From assembly GCA_035541935.1 (NCBI GenBank), contig DATKMJ010000036.1:1-40453 (forward strand): DNA of 40,453 nucleotides, read 5' to 3'. The notes below the pieces were generated by a model. The model had not been told where the DNA came from and made no database searches. It saw only the letters and a list, made by a program, of their open reading frames with translations. A program made the position numbers and the translations under genes. Every line of letters begins with the position of its first letter. Positions within the stretch are counted from its first letter, which is position 1. Source of the DNA: Candidatus Binatia bacterium (GTDB lineage Bacteria; Vulcanimicrobiota; Vulcanimicrobiia; Vulcanimicrobiales; Vulcanimicrobiaceae). Below, piece by piece: positions 6,837-15,640 of this stretch.

Positions 6837-7157
6837 TTCTCTTAACGATGCGACGCAGGACTGATCGTTGCCGCCCACGGCCCTTCGCTGTCGCGTTTTG
6901 CTGCTCCATGTCCACCCATCGTCACGGCGAAGCGGATCAATCCTGCGAGACTTGCAAAGCGCATCGGCTATCCTTAAATTGGATTCGCCACGCGCAAACG
7001 CAGCCCCCTAAGGAAGCACGGCGATCGTCTCCGCTCAAGGAGGAGTAACGCCACGAATACGGTTGGTCTAGCGGAATACGCCGATTGGAGTTGCCCCGCT
7101 CTCGCGCGTGGTTTTTCATCTCTTTGCTCCTCGCCCCCGCGAACGCCACAGCGCGAC
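6837..7157 (-). pseudogene. Gene-free stretch with traces of a decayed lipoprotein cassette
   Basis: About 320 bases without a convincing gene. On the minus strand near 7110-7150 there is a block resembling the end of the 62-nt leaders (TGGCGTTCGCGG...GAGGAG, then ATGAAAAAC). Nearer 6900-6960 an ATG opens a short frame reading ...LAGLIRFAVT, reminiscent of the LIRHAVTIG of the cassette signal peptide. It then loses the lipobox. I read this as a rotted lipoprotein leader and signal peptide. The evidence is short matches only. Confidence 0.3.
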
Positions 7158-8570
7158 CTATTGTAACTGCTTAGCGACCCACCTCATGACGTCTCTGTCA
7201 CACTCAAGTTTGGTGTGGGAAAGTTTGAACTCCGACGCGACCGCATCGGGGATATCCTTCGACTCGGCCGCAAGCGTTTCGACAACGCCGTCCCACGGAA
7301 GCGTCACGCCCGTTTTACCATCGTCGACCAATATCTTCTTGAACGTCTCCTCCGAGTACGTGCAGCTCCCGATGCCGGGGATGAAGCAGATCCAGTCCGT
7401 CCCTGCGACCTGGACGAAGTGCGGCTTGTTCGACAATCCCTTGTAATCGCTCAGAAGCTTCTTGAGATCGTCCGAGTTCGTCGCCAAGGATGCGACCATG
7501 CCGCTCCCGAGCATCTGGTCGACGACGTCCGGCGGATACTCGAGGTACCAGTCTAGCAGGCCGAGCATCATATCCATGCGCCAGCCGTTCCTTTTCTCCG
7601 CGAGTGGCGTGCCGCGCAACGGCAGCGGACCGCCCAGCGTCACGAGATTTGCAATCTTCGCGCCCGAGCCGAGCTTTGAAAGCGCCGCTAGCGTGACAAC
7701 CGAACCGTAACTGTGCGCCTCGATCGTGAGCGACTTTGGTTGAGCGTTGAGGATCTTCTTGACGAAGGCTGCAAAGAGCGGGCCTTCGGTTTGCGGCGGT
7801 TGAGTGAAATCATAGTCGAATCCTAGAACCTGCTTGAACTTCTCGTAATACGCGATGTCGTTCGGGCACTTGTAGTAATAGCCGGTTGGAAACGCGGTCT
7901 CTACGCTGGAGAAGATTCCATGAATGAGAACGACGGTATCGACGCCCGACTTAATGTCACCGGTCTTCTGCCAGTCGCTTCCAGTCCAATAGCGCGGTCC
8001 GGTCTCGACCTCGTGAAGCTTGTGCCGGTTAGCGACGCCGATCGCCGCGGTTAGGGTCGTCGCGCCGTCCAACAACGCGCTCGGCACGTCGACGGTAACG
8101 CGCGCACGTGCAATATCGAAGTCTCCGAGCTCCGGCCATCGCAGCGAGCTTCCATTCCCGTATCTCGCGATCACGATAAGCTCGCGCGACGCGAGAATCT
8201 CTTCGCTGCGTTCCTGCGGATAGGGAAAAGTCAGGCGTACGCCGCCGGGACCGGCATCGTGCGAGGCGCGCAACGGCGCGGAGAACGACACGCGAAGCGT
8301 TCCGGGCACGATCTCCCATGCATCGTTCGGTGGCGCGACCAAACCGTGCGGATCGTAGGTTACGCGAACCGCGACGCCTGTGCCCAGCGACGGCGAAAGA
8401 ATCGCCGCGCCGGCACCGCTTCGCAAGCCCGTGCCCGAACTCGCAAGATTCGGAGCAAAATTTGCTCCGCTTCCGTCGCTCCCTTTGCCACAACCCGTCG
8501 CAAGGAGCAGTACGGATGCAGCGAGCGTGCCTAGAATGCTAGAGGAAACCTTCGCGAGACGACGGTGCAC
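7158..8570 (-). CDS. Alpha/beta-hydrolase lipoprotein (lipase/esterase-like)
   Basis: About 470 residues. The GTG at 8570 has GGAG seven bases upstream; a TTG at 8591 is an alternative. The signal peptide ends LLATGC. An N-terminal ~190-residue domain with beta-rich, Ig-like or propeptide character (VSFSAPLRASHDAGPGGVRL) precedes the hydrolase. The hydrolase has the oxyanion-hole strand VVLIHGIFSS and the nucleophile elbow IEAHSYGSVV (catalytic Ser about residue 287 from the GTG). A late Asp (PWDGVVE) and His (KLSHTKLEC) complete a plausible triad. Expected activity is hydrolysis of esters or lipids outside the cytoplasm. The stop is followed by the decayed cassette at 6837-7157. Confidence 0.85.
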   Translation of the reverse strand: MHRRLAKVSSSILGTLAASVLLLATGCGKGSDGSGANFAPNLASSGTGLRSGAGAAILSPSLGTGVAVRVTYDPHGLVAPPNDAWEIVPGTLRVSFSAPLRASHDAGPGGVRLTFPYPQERSEEILASRELIVIARYGNGSSLRWPELGDFDIARARVTVDVPSALLDGATTLTAAIGVANRHKLHEVETGPRYWTGSDWQKTGDIKSGVDTVVLIHGIFSSVETAFPTGYYYKCPNDIAYYEKFKQVLGFDYDFTQPPQTEGPLFAAFVKKILNAQPKSLTIEAHSYGSVVTLAALSKLGSGAKIANLVTLGGPLPLRGTPLAEKRNGWRMDMMLGLLDWYLEYPPDVVDQMLGSGMVASLATNSDDLKKLLSDYKGLSNKPHFVQVAGTDWICFIPGIGSCTYSEETFKKILVDDGKTGVTLPWDGVVETLAAESKDIPDAVASEFKLSHTKLECDRDVMRWVAKQLQ

Positions 8571-8625
8571 GGCGTTGCTCCAATCCCTCAAGACGAGTGT
8601 TGATGGGTACTCAACCCGGCGCGCG

Positions 8626-8802
8626 CTAGTGGACGGCGACGCCGAGGACGCTGATGTTCGTGATGATCGGTTTGCTGATTTTCCCTTTTAGCTTGTATGT
8701 CGAAATGCTGTCACCGGCATTGGTCGAACAGCCGGCGAGCCCCGGCAACAGCGCGCCTAGGATAACGGCTGCGCGTGTAACGATAAGCTTGGCAGAGTGC
8801 AT
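8626..8802 (-). CDS. Small lipoprotein
   Basis: 58 residues. CGGAGG stands 5 bases before the ATG at 8802. The signal peptide ends in the lipobox LAGC, and the mature part is about 34 residues (STNAGDSISTYKLKGKISK...) with a C-terminal hydrophobic stretch, ITNISVLGVAV. A longer frame exists to 8940 but lacks a ribosome-binding site. It lies 100 bases after the secreted protein at 8903-9628 and just before the hydrolase, so it may be part of the same transcript. No family recognised. Confidence 0.7.
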   Translation of the reverse strand: MHSAKLIVTRAAVILGALLPGLAGCSTNAGDSISTYKLKGKISKPIITNISVLGVAVH

Positions 8803-8902
8803 AGAGGCCTCCGGAGCGCTCGCAGCGATTTTCGCGAACGAGCCTTCGGGACGCACGTTCTGCAGCCCCGCTAGTGCGCGATGAACGCGCTCGGGCGGCT
8901 CC

Positions 8903-9628
8903 TCAGCGTGGAGCCGGCGAACCGTCCGACCAGAAAGCAACGGGGATGACGAGCGTCACCGGTTCGTAGCGGCGAAACGTTGACGTCGCCGGTGAGAGGA
9001 TGGGCGACCCCTTAAAGCCCGCGGCCCAGGTCGTCACTTGGTCGTAGGCGACGAACGGCATCACGTGCGGGCGCCAAGGGCCCGCAACTCCATCGTTGAG
9101 ATAGCCCTCCTTCGACAGCATAAATGCAAACGACGCCGGCGCCGGGTCCGTGAACCGGTGATCGGCGTAGGCTGCCTCACACTTCTTTGCAATCTCGTCG
9201 CGCGTCTCACCGGCCAGAGCCCACTTCGTCCGAGCAAGGTACTGCGGCAGCACGCTCTGCACGGCCGGGGGATTGAGACAGCTCGGACCGCGCCCCTTCG
9301 GATTCCAAAATTCGGGATCGCCAAACCCCGCCGTCCACATCCGCCCAACGAAGCAGACCCAGCCGTTGGTCCCTTTCACGGCGACCACGTAGCCGCTTTT
9401 GGTGAGCACGAGCGTCTCGGCGCCGGCGGAGATCGATACCGGTCCCGCGCTACGCGCCATCCCGATTTCAGCCGCGCGAGGCATGAGGTATTGCGAGACG
9501 GGCGCCATCGTCGGATACGGATCGTTCGCGGGCGCCTGGCCGTACGCGGAGGCGCTCGAGGCAAGTAGGACGACGAGTACCGCGCAAGCGGCGTTTCTTA
9601 CGGTCGACCTTCGAAAGGCATGCTCCAT
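8903..9628 (-). CDS. Secreted protein of unknown function
   Basis: 241 residues with an N-terminal Sec signal peptide (RRSTVRNAACAVLVVLLASSASA, cleavage after ASA or AYG). The mature part has conserved-looking segments: MPRAAEIGMARSAGP, VLTKSGYVVAVKGTNGWVC, ARTKWALAGET and PVAFWSDGS near the end. Three Cys could form disulfides. It seems to belong to a family of periplasmic proteins without known role, but I cannot name it. There is no clear ribosome-binding site before the ATG. Confidence 0.75.
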   Translation of the reverse strand: MEHAFRRSTVRNAACAVLVVLLASSASAYGQAPANDPYPTMAPVSQYLMPRAAEIGMARSAGPVSISAGAETLVLTKSGYVVAVKGTNGWVCFVGRMWTAGFGDPEFWNPKGRGPSCLNPPAVQSVLPQYLARTKWALAGETRDEIAKKCEAAYADHRFTDPAPASFAFMLSKEGYLNDGVAGPWRPHVMPFVAYDQVTTWAAGFKGSPILSPATSTFRRYEPVTLVIPVAFWSDGSPAPR

Positions 9629-9666
9629 GCACAGCCGTAGCGCAGCGCCACGGCAACGTGTGACGT

Positions 9667-10596
9667 CTAGCCGGGCCCGAGGGCGAGGCCGCTCACTTGA
9701 GCCTGCGGGACGAAGCTGCGCTTCGACGTTCGTTTCCCGGGCGCGTAGACTACAATCCCCTTATACGTGTCGACATACAGGGTTCCGTCGGCCGCGACCG
9801 TGAGCGCGACGATCGTGTCTCGGGTGTGGATTACCCGCGATGGCGCGGTCTCGCCGGACGGGTAGACCGAGATCAAATTCGCTCCTCCCACGTAGAGATT
9901 CCCCGACGCGTCCATGGCGATCAGCCCACCGTAGGCCTTTGTGAGGTTGAGATTGACGAACGTGGACGAACTCGCGTTCAGACGCAGCACGGCCCCCACT
10001 TGCCCTTGCTTGTTCTGTGCGAGCGAGGCAACGCCGACGAGTAGAGCGCCCGTCGAGTCGAAGGCCATGCCCACAGGCGCCGATATCGTTCCGATCGTTG
10101 GCACAACGTACTCGTGTGCGATGCTCTGACTGCCGGGTGGATAAACGTCGATGACGGCCTGACCCTGGCCGTTGACTCCCTGAGCGTAGACGTTCTGCGC
10201 GGAGTCGGCGGCAACGATCGAGCCATAGCGTTGAAGCACGAGCGAGAAAAACGGGCTCTGGCCACCGGGTTCGAACTCCTCGATCGTCTCATACGGGTAA
10301 CTGCGGTTATCGGTAAACGCATATAACACGCCGGTACGATCCACCCACACACCCGTGACCCGCGGCAGGCCGTCGGTGATGTCGCCGACTTCGTGCGGGT
10401 TCTTGCCGGTGGAATAGAGCGGCACACCGCCAAGGATGTTTGCGAGGTAGAGATCTCGCGAACGCGTGGTTGCGCGGTCGGGTGCAGCAAGCCCAACGGC
10501 CGGCGGCGTTCCGCCGAGCGAAGCGCAACCGGCGAGTGCGAATGCGATCGCAGCCAAACCGGGAATCGAGCGCCGAGTGAGGCGGTAGCCTAGCAT
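9667..10596 (-). CDS. Beta-propeller-like lipoprotein
   Basis: 309 residues from the ATG at 10596, which has GGAGG six bases upstream; an in-frame upstream extension to 10662 has no such site. The signal peptide carries two Arg (LTRRS) and ends ALAGC (Cys24). Propeller-like repeats follow: DLYLANILGGVPLYSTG, GVWVDRTGVLYAFTDN, GMAFDSTGALLVGV, AMDASGNLYVGG and TVAADGTLYVDTYKG. Its signal peptide is not of the cassette type. Probable surface-bound protein, ligand unknown. Confidence 0.85.
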   Translation of the reverse strand: MLGYRLTRRSIPGLAAIAFALAGCASLGGTPPAVGLAAPDRATTRSRDLYLANILGGVPLYSTGKNPHEVGDITDGLPRVTGVWVDRTGVLYAFTDNRSYPYETIEEFEPGGQSPFFSLVLQRYGSIVAADSAQNVYAQGVNGQGQAVIDVYPPGSQSIAHEYVVPTIGTISAPVGMAFDSTGALLVGVASLAQNKQGQVGAVLRLNASSSTFVNLNLTKAYGGLIAMDASGNLYVGGANLISVYPSGETAPSRVIHTRDTIVALTVAADGTLYVDTYKGIVVYAPGKRTSKRSFVPQAQVSGLALGPG

Positions 10597-10709
10597 GTGC
10601 AGCCTCCGTAGGGCATCGTAGCCGAAAAAATTACGAGTGGCCTGAGTTTGGGACGAACTCATGAAAAATCTCTGAACGCACCCTCGCGGGTGTGGCGGCC
10701 GGCGGGCGG

Positions 10710-12116
10710 CTACGCGGGCAGTACCGGTTTCTCGTGCGGCAGACCGGCGTCGTCAATGTCGAAATCCGGATCGAAAATCGTGTTCCCTTGCGCTCCGAGG
10801 AATGCGGGCTGCGCTTTGATCCACTCACTCGGCTTTGCCTCGCGAGCGTACTCTAATAGGCGCTCCTCGAGATCGCGGACGACGTCGGGAAATTGTTCGG
10901 CAACGTTATGTTGTTCGCTGGGGTCTTTGACAAGATCGAAGAGCTCCGTCTTCCCGGGGAGCAGCGGAATCTTCACCAGCTTCCAGGCTCCCTTCCGGAT
11001 CGCGCCGCGAAACGGCTCGACGTTGATGAGGATATCGTCATGTGGCGAGGGTCGCCCATCGGCGACGGCTGGCCAGATATCCTTGCCGTCGAATGGATGA
11101 TCTGGGCTTCCGGTGGCGCCTGCGAGAGAGAGAAAGGTGGGCATGAGATCCACCATGTGCAGCGGCTCGGCGACGACTCGCGGAGCAAGCGTTCCGCGCC
11201 AGTTCAGAATCGTCGGTACGCGCACGCCGCCCTCATGGAGCGAGCCTTTCCCGCCACGCAGGGCGCCGTTCGACGCCGGGAGAACGCCGGCCAGTTCGTC
11301 GCCACGTTCTTCGGGGGATCGCGCTCCGGTCGCAAAGAGGCTGCTCGTGGCTCCGCCGTTGTCGCTAGAAAAGACGATGAGCGTGTTGTCGCGCATCTTT
11401 TTCCGTTCGAGCGCGGCAACGATGCGTCCGACTTGGTCGTCGAGCGCCGTGATCATCGCGGCATACGTGCGGCGTTTCTCGTCCGCGAGGCCGCCATACC
11501 GGTCGACGTCGTCTTTTGGGGCTTGGTACGGCGCGTGCGGCGCCAGCGAGGCGAAATAAAGAAAGAGGGGAGTCGAAATATCGCTGTCTTCGATCAGGCG
11601 CACCGCTTCGTTGCCGATCAACGTCGTGAAGTAGCCGTCCTCTTCGAAGAACCGGCCGTTGCGTTGCCAGTCGATCAGCCCGCCGCGCTCCTTTGTGAAG
11701 TAATCCACCTCGCCGACGAGGTTGCCGTAGAAGTGATCGAATCCACGGTTTTGCGGCCAGAATTTCTTATCCGCGTGCCCGAGGTGCCATTTGCCGACCA
11801 TCGCAGTGTAGTAACCGGCGTCCTTTAGCGCTTGCGGAAGCGTTCGCTCGTCGGTCGGAAGGCCGTACGTATGGCTCGGAAAGATCACGAGCGTTTGCAG
11901 CCCGTAGCGAATCGGATAGCGGCCGGTCATCAGCGCGGCGCGCGCCGGCGTGCACACCGGCATTCCATAAAAGGACTCTAAGCGGACGCCGCCTGCCGCA
12001 AGGGCATCGATATTCGGCGTCCGGATGTCGCTGCCGTGAATTCCGAGATCGGCATTGCCGAGATCGTCGGCAAGAATGACGACGATGTTCGGCCGCGCAT
12101 TGTCAATGCTACCCAC
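10710..12116 (-). CDS. Sulfatase (S1 family, Cys-type)
   Basis: 468 residues. The N-terminus IVVILADDLG carries the metal-binding aspartates. Cys55 in CTPAR is the C-x-P-x-R signature whose Cys is converted to formylglycine, and GKWHLG and SSDNGGA supply further active-site residues. The family hydrolyses sulfate esters. No signal peptide is seen, so it is either cytoplasmic or exported with a partner. It starts at GTG three bases after the TAA of the phosphoesterase gene, with GGAG upstream spanning that stop, so translation is coupled. No formylglycine-generating enzyme or anSME lies in the window. Confidence 0.92.
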   Translation of the reverse strand: MGSIDNARPNIVVILADDLGNADLGIHGSDIRTPNIDALAAGGVRLESFYGMPVCTPARAALMTGRYPIRYGLQTLVIFPSHTYGLPTDERTLPQALKDAGYYTAMVGKWHLGHADKKFWPQNRGFDHFYGNLVGEVDYFTKERGGLIDWQRNGRFFEEDGYFTTLIGNEAVRLIEDSDISTPLFLYFASLAPHAPYQAPKDDVDRYGGLADEKRRTYAAMITALDDQVGRIVAALERKKMRDNTLIVFSSDNGGATSSLFATGARSPEERGDELAGVLPASNGALRGGKGSLHEGGVRVPTILNWRGTLAPRVVAEPLHMVDLMPTFLSLAGATGSPDHPFDGKDIWPAVADGRPSPHDDILINVEPFRGAIRKGAWKLVKIPLLPGKTELFDLVKDPSEQHNVAEQFPDVVRDLEERLLEYAREAKPSEWIKAQPAFLGAQGNTIFDPDFDIDDAGLPHEKPVLPA

Positions 12117-12119
12117 TCG

Positions 12120-13787
12120 TTATGCTCCGTTTCTTAGTCCGGGAAATATGTCGAGAGACATATTTCGCATAATCTCATGAGCTTTTGCGCCGGTGATCTC
12201 GGCGTCGTGCGGAATCTCCGGAACGTTCGCGCCCAAACTCTTCTCGAAAGCGAGGATTCCGAAGAAGATCCCCTTGCCGAGGACGGAGAGCGGCAGGTTT
12301 GGCGGAAGCAGCGCCGCGTTGAACGGCGGCACCGCTTGCGGGGTAACCTCCGGCCATTGCTCGGGCGGCCTCGGCGTATCAAGCGAGAGAATCGGCGCAA
12401 TGTCCGCGGCGATCGCGTCGCGCGCGGTCAGCGGCGCTCCAAGCGACCAACGCTCGCGCAACGTTCGTATCACCGATGTGTGCCGGTACTCCTCGGTAAC
12501 GACCCGGCGAGCGGGAATCCACGCCGAGATCGCGATTGCCGGTACTCGCTGCCCGGAGCGGTCGAACGTGAATCCCATCTGGTCCGGCGTCGCCGACGAG
12601 TCGGGCGGCGGAGCCGGCGGCGGCGGCACGTGATCGTACGTGCCGCCCGCTTCGTCGAACGCGACGAGGAGCAGCGTGTTGAGATAGTTCGATCCGCTCG
12701 ACGATGACGAGGTTCGCACGGCGTCATAAATCTGCGCGAGCAACGCCTCGCCGCCGAGCAACGATGACGGCGGATCCCACGGCAAACCATGCAGTAAGGC
12801 CGAGATCGGCGGGTGCATATCGTTGTGCCCGTGCCAGAGATTCGGCTCGATAAACGCGTAGGTGGGGAGCCGCCCGTTCTTCGCGTCCTCCAAAAAGTCT
12901 GCAACGGTGAAGAAGTTCTTCGCAAAGCGGCTGTGCAGACGCGAGGCGTGGATGATGCCCGTCATTGACGCGGGGCTGGGAGCGTCGCAGTAGACGCGCC
13001 ACGTGAGGCCCTTCGATTCCAGGCGCTCGAAGATCGTCTCCGCGTTGTTGTGAACGGGGAACGCGTCGGCCGGCGGAAAGTTGATGATGTATCCGGAGGC
13101 CGTCGCGGCGTGAAAGAACGAGCGGTTCGTAAACGTCTGCGACGGCACTTCGCAGAACCAGTGATCGAAGGTGGCGAATCCTCGCGCGAGCGTCGAAGTG
13201 ACCGGCAGTTGCGCCGGCGTATAGCCCGTCATGATTTGAGCGTACTCGTCGTAGGTCGGCTGGCGGCGCATCTCGGCGGTAAACGCGCTGATGTAATCTG
13301 CGAGAAAACCGTCCATCGTCGGCTGCTGCCCCGCGATCGGGGCATTGAACGGAGCGACCATTTTCGACAACGGCACGAACCGGTTCTTCGGATCCTGTAC
13401 GCCGAAGAGATCGGTGTTGATGTGGGGATACTCTTCGCCTGGATCCGGCTTGGGCGTATTCATGTTCGTCGCGACGCCGTACGGTACGAACTTGCGATCG
13501 GCGCCGTGCTCGGCCCAATCCGGAATGGGATTCTTGAGGTCCTTGCCGAGGACGCCGTCGAACGACTCGACCTCCCCAGGGCCGTAGAGCCGGCCCAACA
13601 CGTTGTCGAACGACCGATTTTCGAACATGACGACGACGACGTGATCGAGCGCATTTCTCCGGTCGGCGAGGAGCTTTGTTCTCTGCGCGTCGGCGAGGCG
13701 CGGCAGCGCGGCACCGACGGCCGCCATGCCAACGCCTTCGGTGAAGCGGCGGCGCGTAATCGTGCCGGACGAACGTGGATCGGCCAC
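12120..13787 (-). CDS. Phosphoesterase family protein (phospholipase C / acid phosphatase type, PF04185)
   Basis: 555 residues from a GTG with GGAGG seven bases upstream; a TTG at 13826 is less likely. A twin-arginine motif, TRRRFTEG, followed by a hydrophobic stretch and ending near LADA, suggests Tat export. The hallmark motifs are VVVVMFENRSFDNVLG near the N-terminus, HGHNDMHPP in the middle and FDEAGGTYDHVPPP late; these bind metal and phosphate in the AcpA/PLC family. It should hydrolyse phosphomonoesters or phospholipid head groups outside the cytoplasm. It is coupled to the sulfatase and diverges from the 2H phosphoesterase gene 75 bases away. Confidence 0.9.
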   Translation of the reverse strand: MADPRSSGTITRRRFTEGVGMAAVGAALPRLADAQRTKLLADRRNALDHVVVVMFENRSFDNVLGRLYGPGEVESFDGVLGKDLKNPIPDWAEHGADRKFVPYGVATNMNTPKPDPGEEYPHINTDLFGVQDPKNRFVPLSKMVAPFNAPIAGQQPTMDGFLADYISAFTAEMRRQPTYDEYAQIMTGYTPAQLPVTSTLARGFATFDHWFCEVPSQTFTNRSFFHAATASGYIINFPPADAFPVHNNAETIFERLESKGLTWRVYCDAPSPASMTGIIHASRLHSRFAKNFFTVADFLEDAKNGRLPTYAFIEPNLWHGHNDMHPPISALLHGLPWDPPSSLLGGEALLAQIYDAVRTSSSSSGSNYLNTLLLVAFDEAGGTYDHVPPPPAPPPDSSATPDQMGFTFDRSGQRVPAIAISAWIPARRVVTEEYRHTSVIRTLRERWSLGAPLTARDAIAADIAPILSLDTPRPPEQWPEVTPQAVPPFNAALLPPNLPLSVLGKGIFFGILAFEKSLGANVPEIPHDAEITGAKAHEIMRNMSLDIFPGLRNGA

Positions 13788-13861
13788 TCTCCAACCTCCA
13801 AGGAATTGCGCTGTTTCCCAACGCAATTGCTCGTTTTTCCGACAGGAGTTACTGTAATCCT

Positions 13862-14500
13862 ATGAGCGACACCACCGCGATCGACATCCTGCTCGAGCCC
13901 GATGCAGCGATGTTGCAGCACGCGCAAGCGGCAAACGCGCGCCTGCTGAAGGTGTTCCCAAAAGGCTACGCCTTGGACGCCGCACATCAACCGCACATCT
14001 CGTGCCTGCAACGCTACGTAAGGACCGACGCACTCGAGAATGTTTTTGCCGCCGTAAGCGGCGTGTTGGCGACCGAGCATCCCGCGGCGTGGAAGTTGAC
14101 GGCGTTTCAGTACTACTACATACCCTGGAAGGGCTTGGGACTGGCCGGCATCGTCATCCGCCCGACGGACGAGCTGCTTGCATATCAACAGAAGTTAATC
14201 GATGCCGTGTCGCCGTTCACCGTGCCGTCCGGAGACGCCGCCGCCTACGTTACGACGCCTGAAGACCCCGACATCGTCGAGCCGGTGATCGAGTACGTCG
14301 CCTCGTTCGTGCCGAGTCACTCGGGAAAGAACTTCAGCCCGCACGTAACGATCGGTCTCGCTCCCCAGGAGTATCTCAAAGGCATGCTCGCCGAGCCGTT
14401 CGATAATTTCACGTTCTCGCCGGCGAGTGTCTCCGTCTACCAGCTCGGGAATTACGGCGTCGCTGCGAAAAAACTTAACGGGTGGACGTTAAGCGACTAA
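13862..14500 (+). CDS. 2H phosphoesterase superfamily protein (2'-5' RNA ligase-like)
   Basis: 212 residues with the two H-x-[ST] motifs of the 2H superfamily: PHISCLQRY near residue 43 and SPHVTIGLA near residue 160. This family acts on 2',3'-cyclic or 2'-5'-linked phosphates, but specificity here is unknown. No signal peptide is seen, so it is probably cytosolic. A purine-rich AGGAG is 13 bases upstream of the ATG, a little far. It diverges from the phosphoesterase gene and precedes the lipoprotein at 14606. Confidence 0.85.
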   Translation: MSDTTAIDILLEPDAAMLQHAQAANARLLKVFPKGYALDAAHQPHISCLQRYVRTDALENVFAAVSGVLATEHPAAWKLTAFQYYYIPWKGLGLAGIVIRPTDELLAYQQKLIDAVSPFTVPSGDAAAYVTTPEDPDIVEPVIEYVASFVPSHSGKNFSPHVTIGLAPQEYLKGMLAEPFDNFTFSPASVSVYQLGNYGVAAKKLNGWTLSD

Positions 14501-14605
14501 CGCCAGAGCAACCGTGCTCCCATTCCGTACGGAGGCGCGGCCCGACTGCCGGTCGAAAGGCCCACCCCGACTCCAGACAAGCTACTTTTAAAGGAGCAAG
14601 TTTTA

Positions 14606-15622
14606 ATGACCACCCCTGCTTTCCTTAGATGCGCCGGCGCAGTCGTCGCGCTCGCAGTCGTTTCAGCGTGCGGTAGCGGCTCGGCGATCGCACCGTCGGC
14701 TCGCGGAATCAGCACGGCGTACTCGGGCAGAACGCTGCTCGTGAATGGGCGCCCGGTAACGGCGGAGAGGCTGAACCCGCTTCCGCGTTACGCAGAGCTC
14801 GTGCCGGAGAAGAAGAAGTCGAAGAACTACGAGTACATCATCAACTACTACGGCACGTATGCCAGCATTTTCAACTATCCGAAAGGCACCTCGATGATCG
14901 GGCAGCTCCAGGGTGCAGGTGGCCAAGGCTGCACGAACGTTCTGTACGGCTACGGGAAGAAGATCATCTGGAACGCCGGGCGTACGAACGATCTGATCTC
15001 CGAATACAGGGTTCCGACCAAGCTGATCAAGACGCTCTCCCTCGACTATACGTTTACGTCTAGTTGCGCCATGAATAGCAGCGGCGACCTCGCGGTCGGG
15101 GTTCTCTTGGGTAACTCGTACGGTCCCGCCGGTCAGGTCGTGATCTTCAAGAACGCGACCGGCACGCCCAAAGTCTACAATACGCCGTTAGCCAGAGAGT
15201 ACTTCGACGGCTACGACCCCAACGGCAATCTCTTTGCCGATGGCTTCGCCGGGACGTACTCCTTCGGGCTCGTCGAGCTTCCGAAGGGTAGCAGCAAGGC
15301 CGTCTCGATCAAGACGAGCAACTCTCCGTCGTTTCCCGGCTCCGTGCAGTGGGACGGCACCTACCTGACGGTCTTCGATCAAGACACGAGCGAGACGTAT
15401 CAGTACACGATCAGTGGAACGAACGCAACGCTGAAGAACACGGTGAAATACTCGGGTGCGAGCGACTGCGCGCAGACGTGGATCGTGAAGGGCCTGATGT
15501 ATTGCGGCGACGCCGGAAACAACCAAGGCGAGGTCTACAACTATCCCGCCGGCGGTTCGCCGGTTGCAACGTTCACCGGCGACTTCGATCTGCCGCTCGG
15601 CGTGGTTGCGGCGAAGAAATAA
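14606..15622 (+). CDS. Propeller-like lipoprotein, paralogue of the 19324-20334 gene
   Basis: 338 residues. AAAGGAG precedes the ATG. The signal peptide ends VVSAC (Cys22). The mature protein opens with GRTLLVNGRPVTAERLNP and PRYAELVPEK, then propeller repeats with YASIFNYPKG, EYFDGYDPNGNLFADG, VQWDGTYLTVFDQ and DCAQTWIVK. The chain aligns end to end with the minus-strand gene at 19324-20334. The VQWDGTYLTV and ELPKGS motifs also recur in the lipoprotein at 3604-4563. There is no enzyme motif; it is a surface protein of unknown role. Confidence 0.88.
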   Translation: MTTPAFLRCAGAVVALAVVSACGSGSAIAPSARGISTAYSGRTLLVNGRPVTAERLNPLPRYAELVPEKKKSKNYEYIINYYGTYASIFNYPKGTSMIGQLQGAGGQGCTNVLYGYGKKIIWNAGRTNDLISEYRVPTKLIKTLSLDYTFTSSCAMNSSGDLAVGVLLGNSYGPAGQVVIFKNATGTPKVYNTPLAREYFDGYDPNGNLFADGFAGTYSFGLVELPKGSSKAVSIKTSNSPSFPGSVQWDGTYLTVFDQDTSETYQYTISGTNATLKNTVKYSGASDCAQTWIVKGLMYCGDAGNNQGEVYNYPAGGSPVATFTGDFDLPLGVVAAKK

Positions 15623-15640
15623 TCCTAGCCGGCGCGGTCG

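Noticed and set aside
6937-7149. 70-residue minus-strand frame between the oxidoreductase and hydrolase genes
   Set aside because: It starts after a decent ribosome-binding site but has no signal peptide or domain and no coding signature; treated as a decayed cassette.
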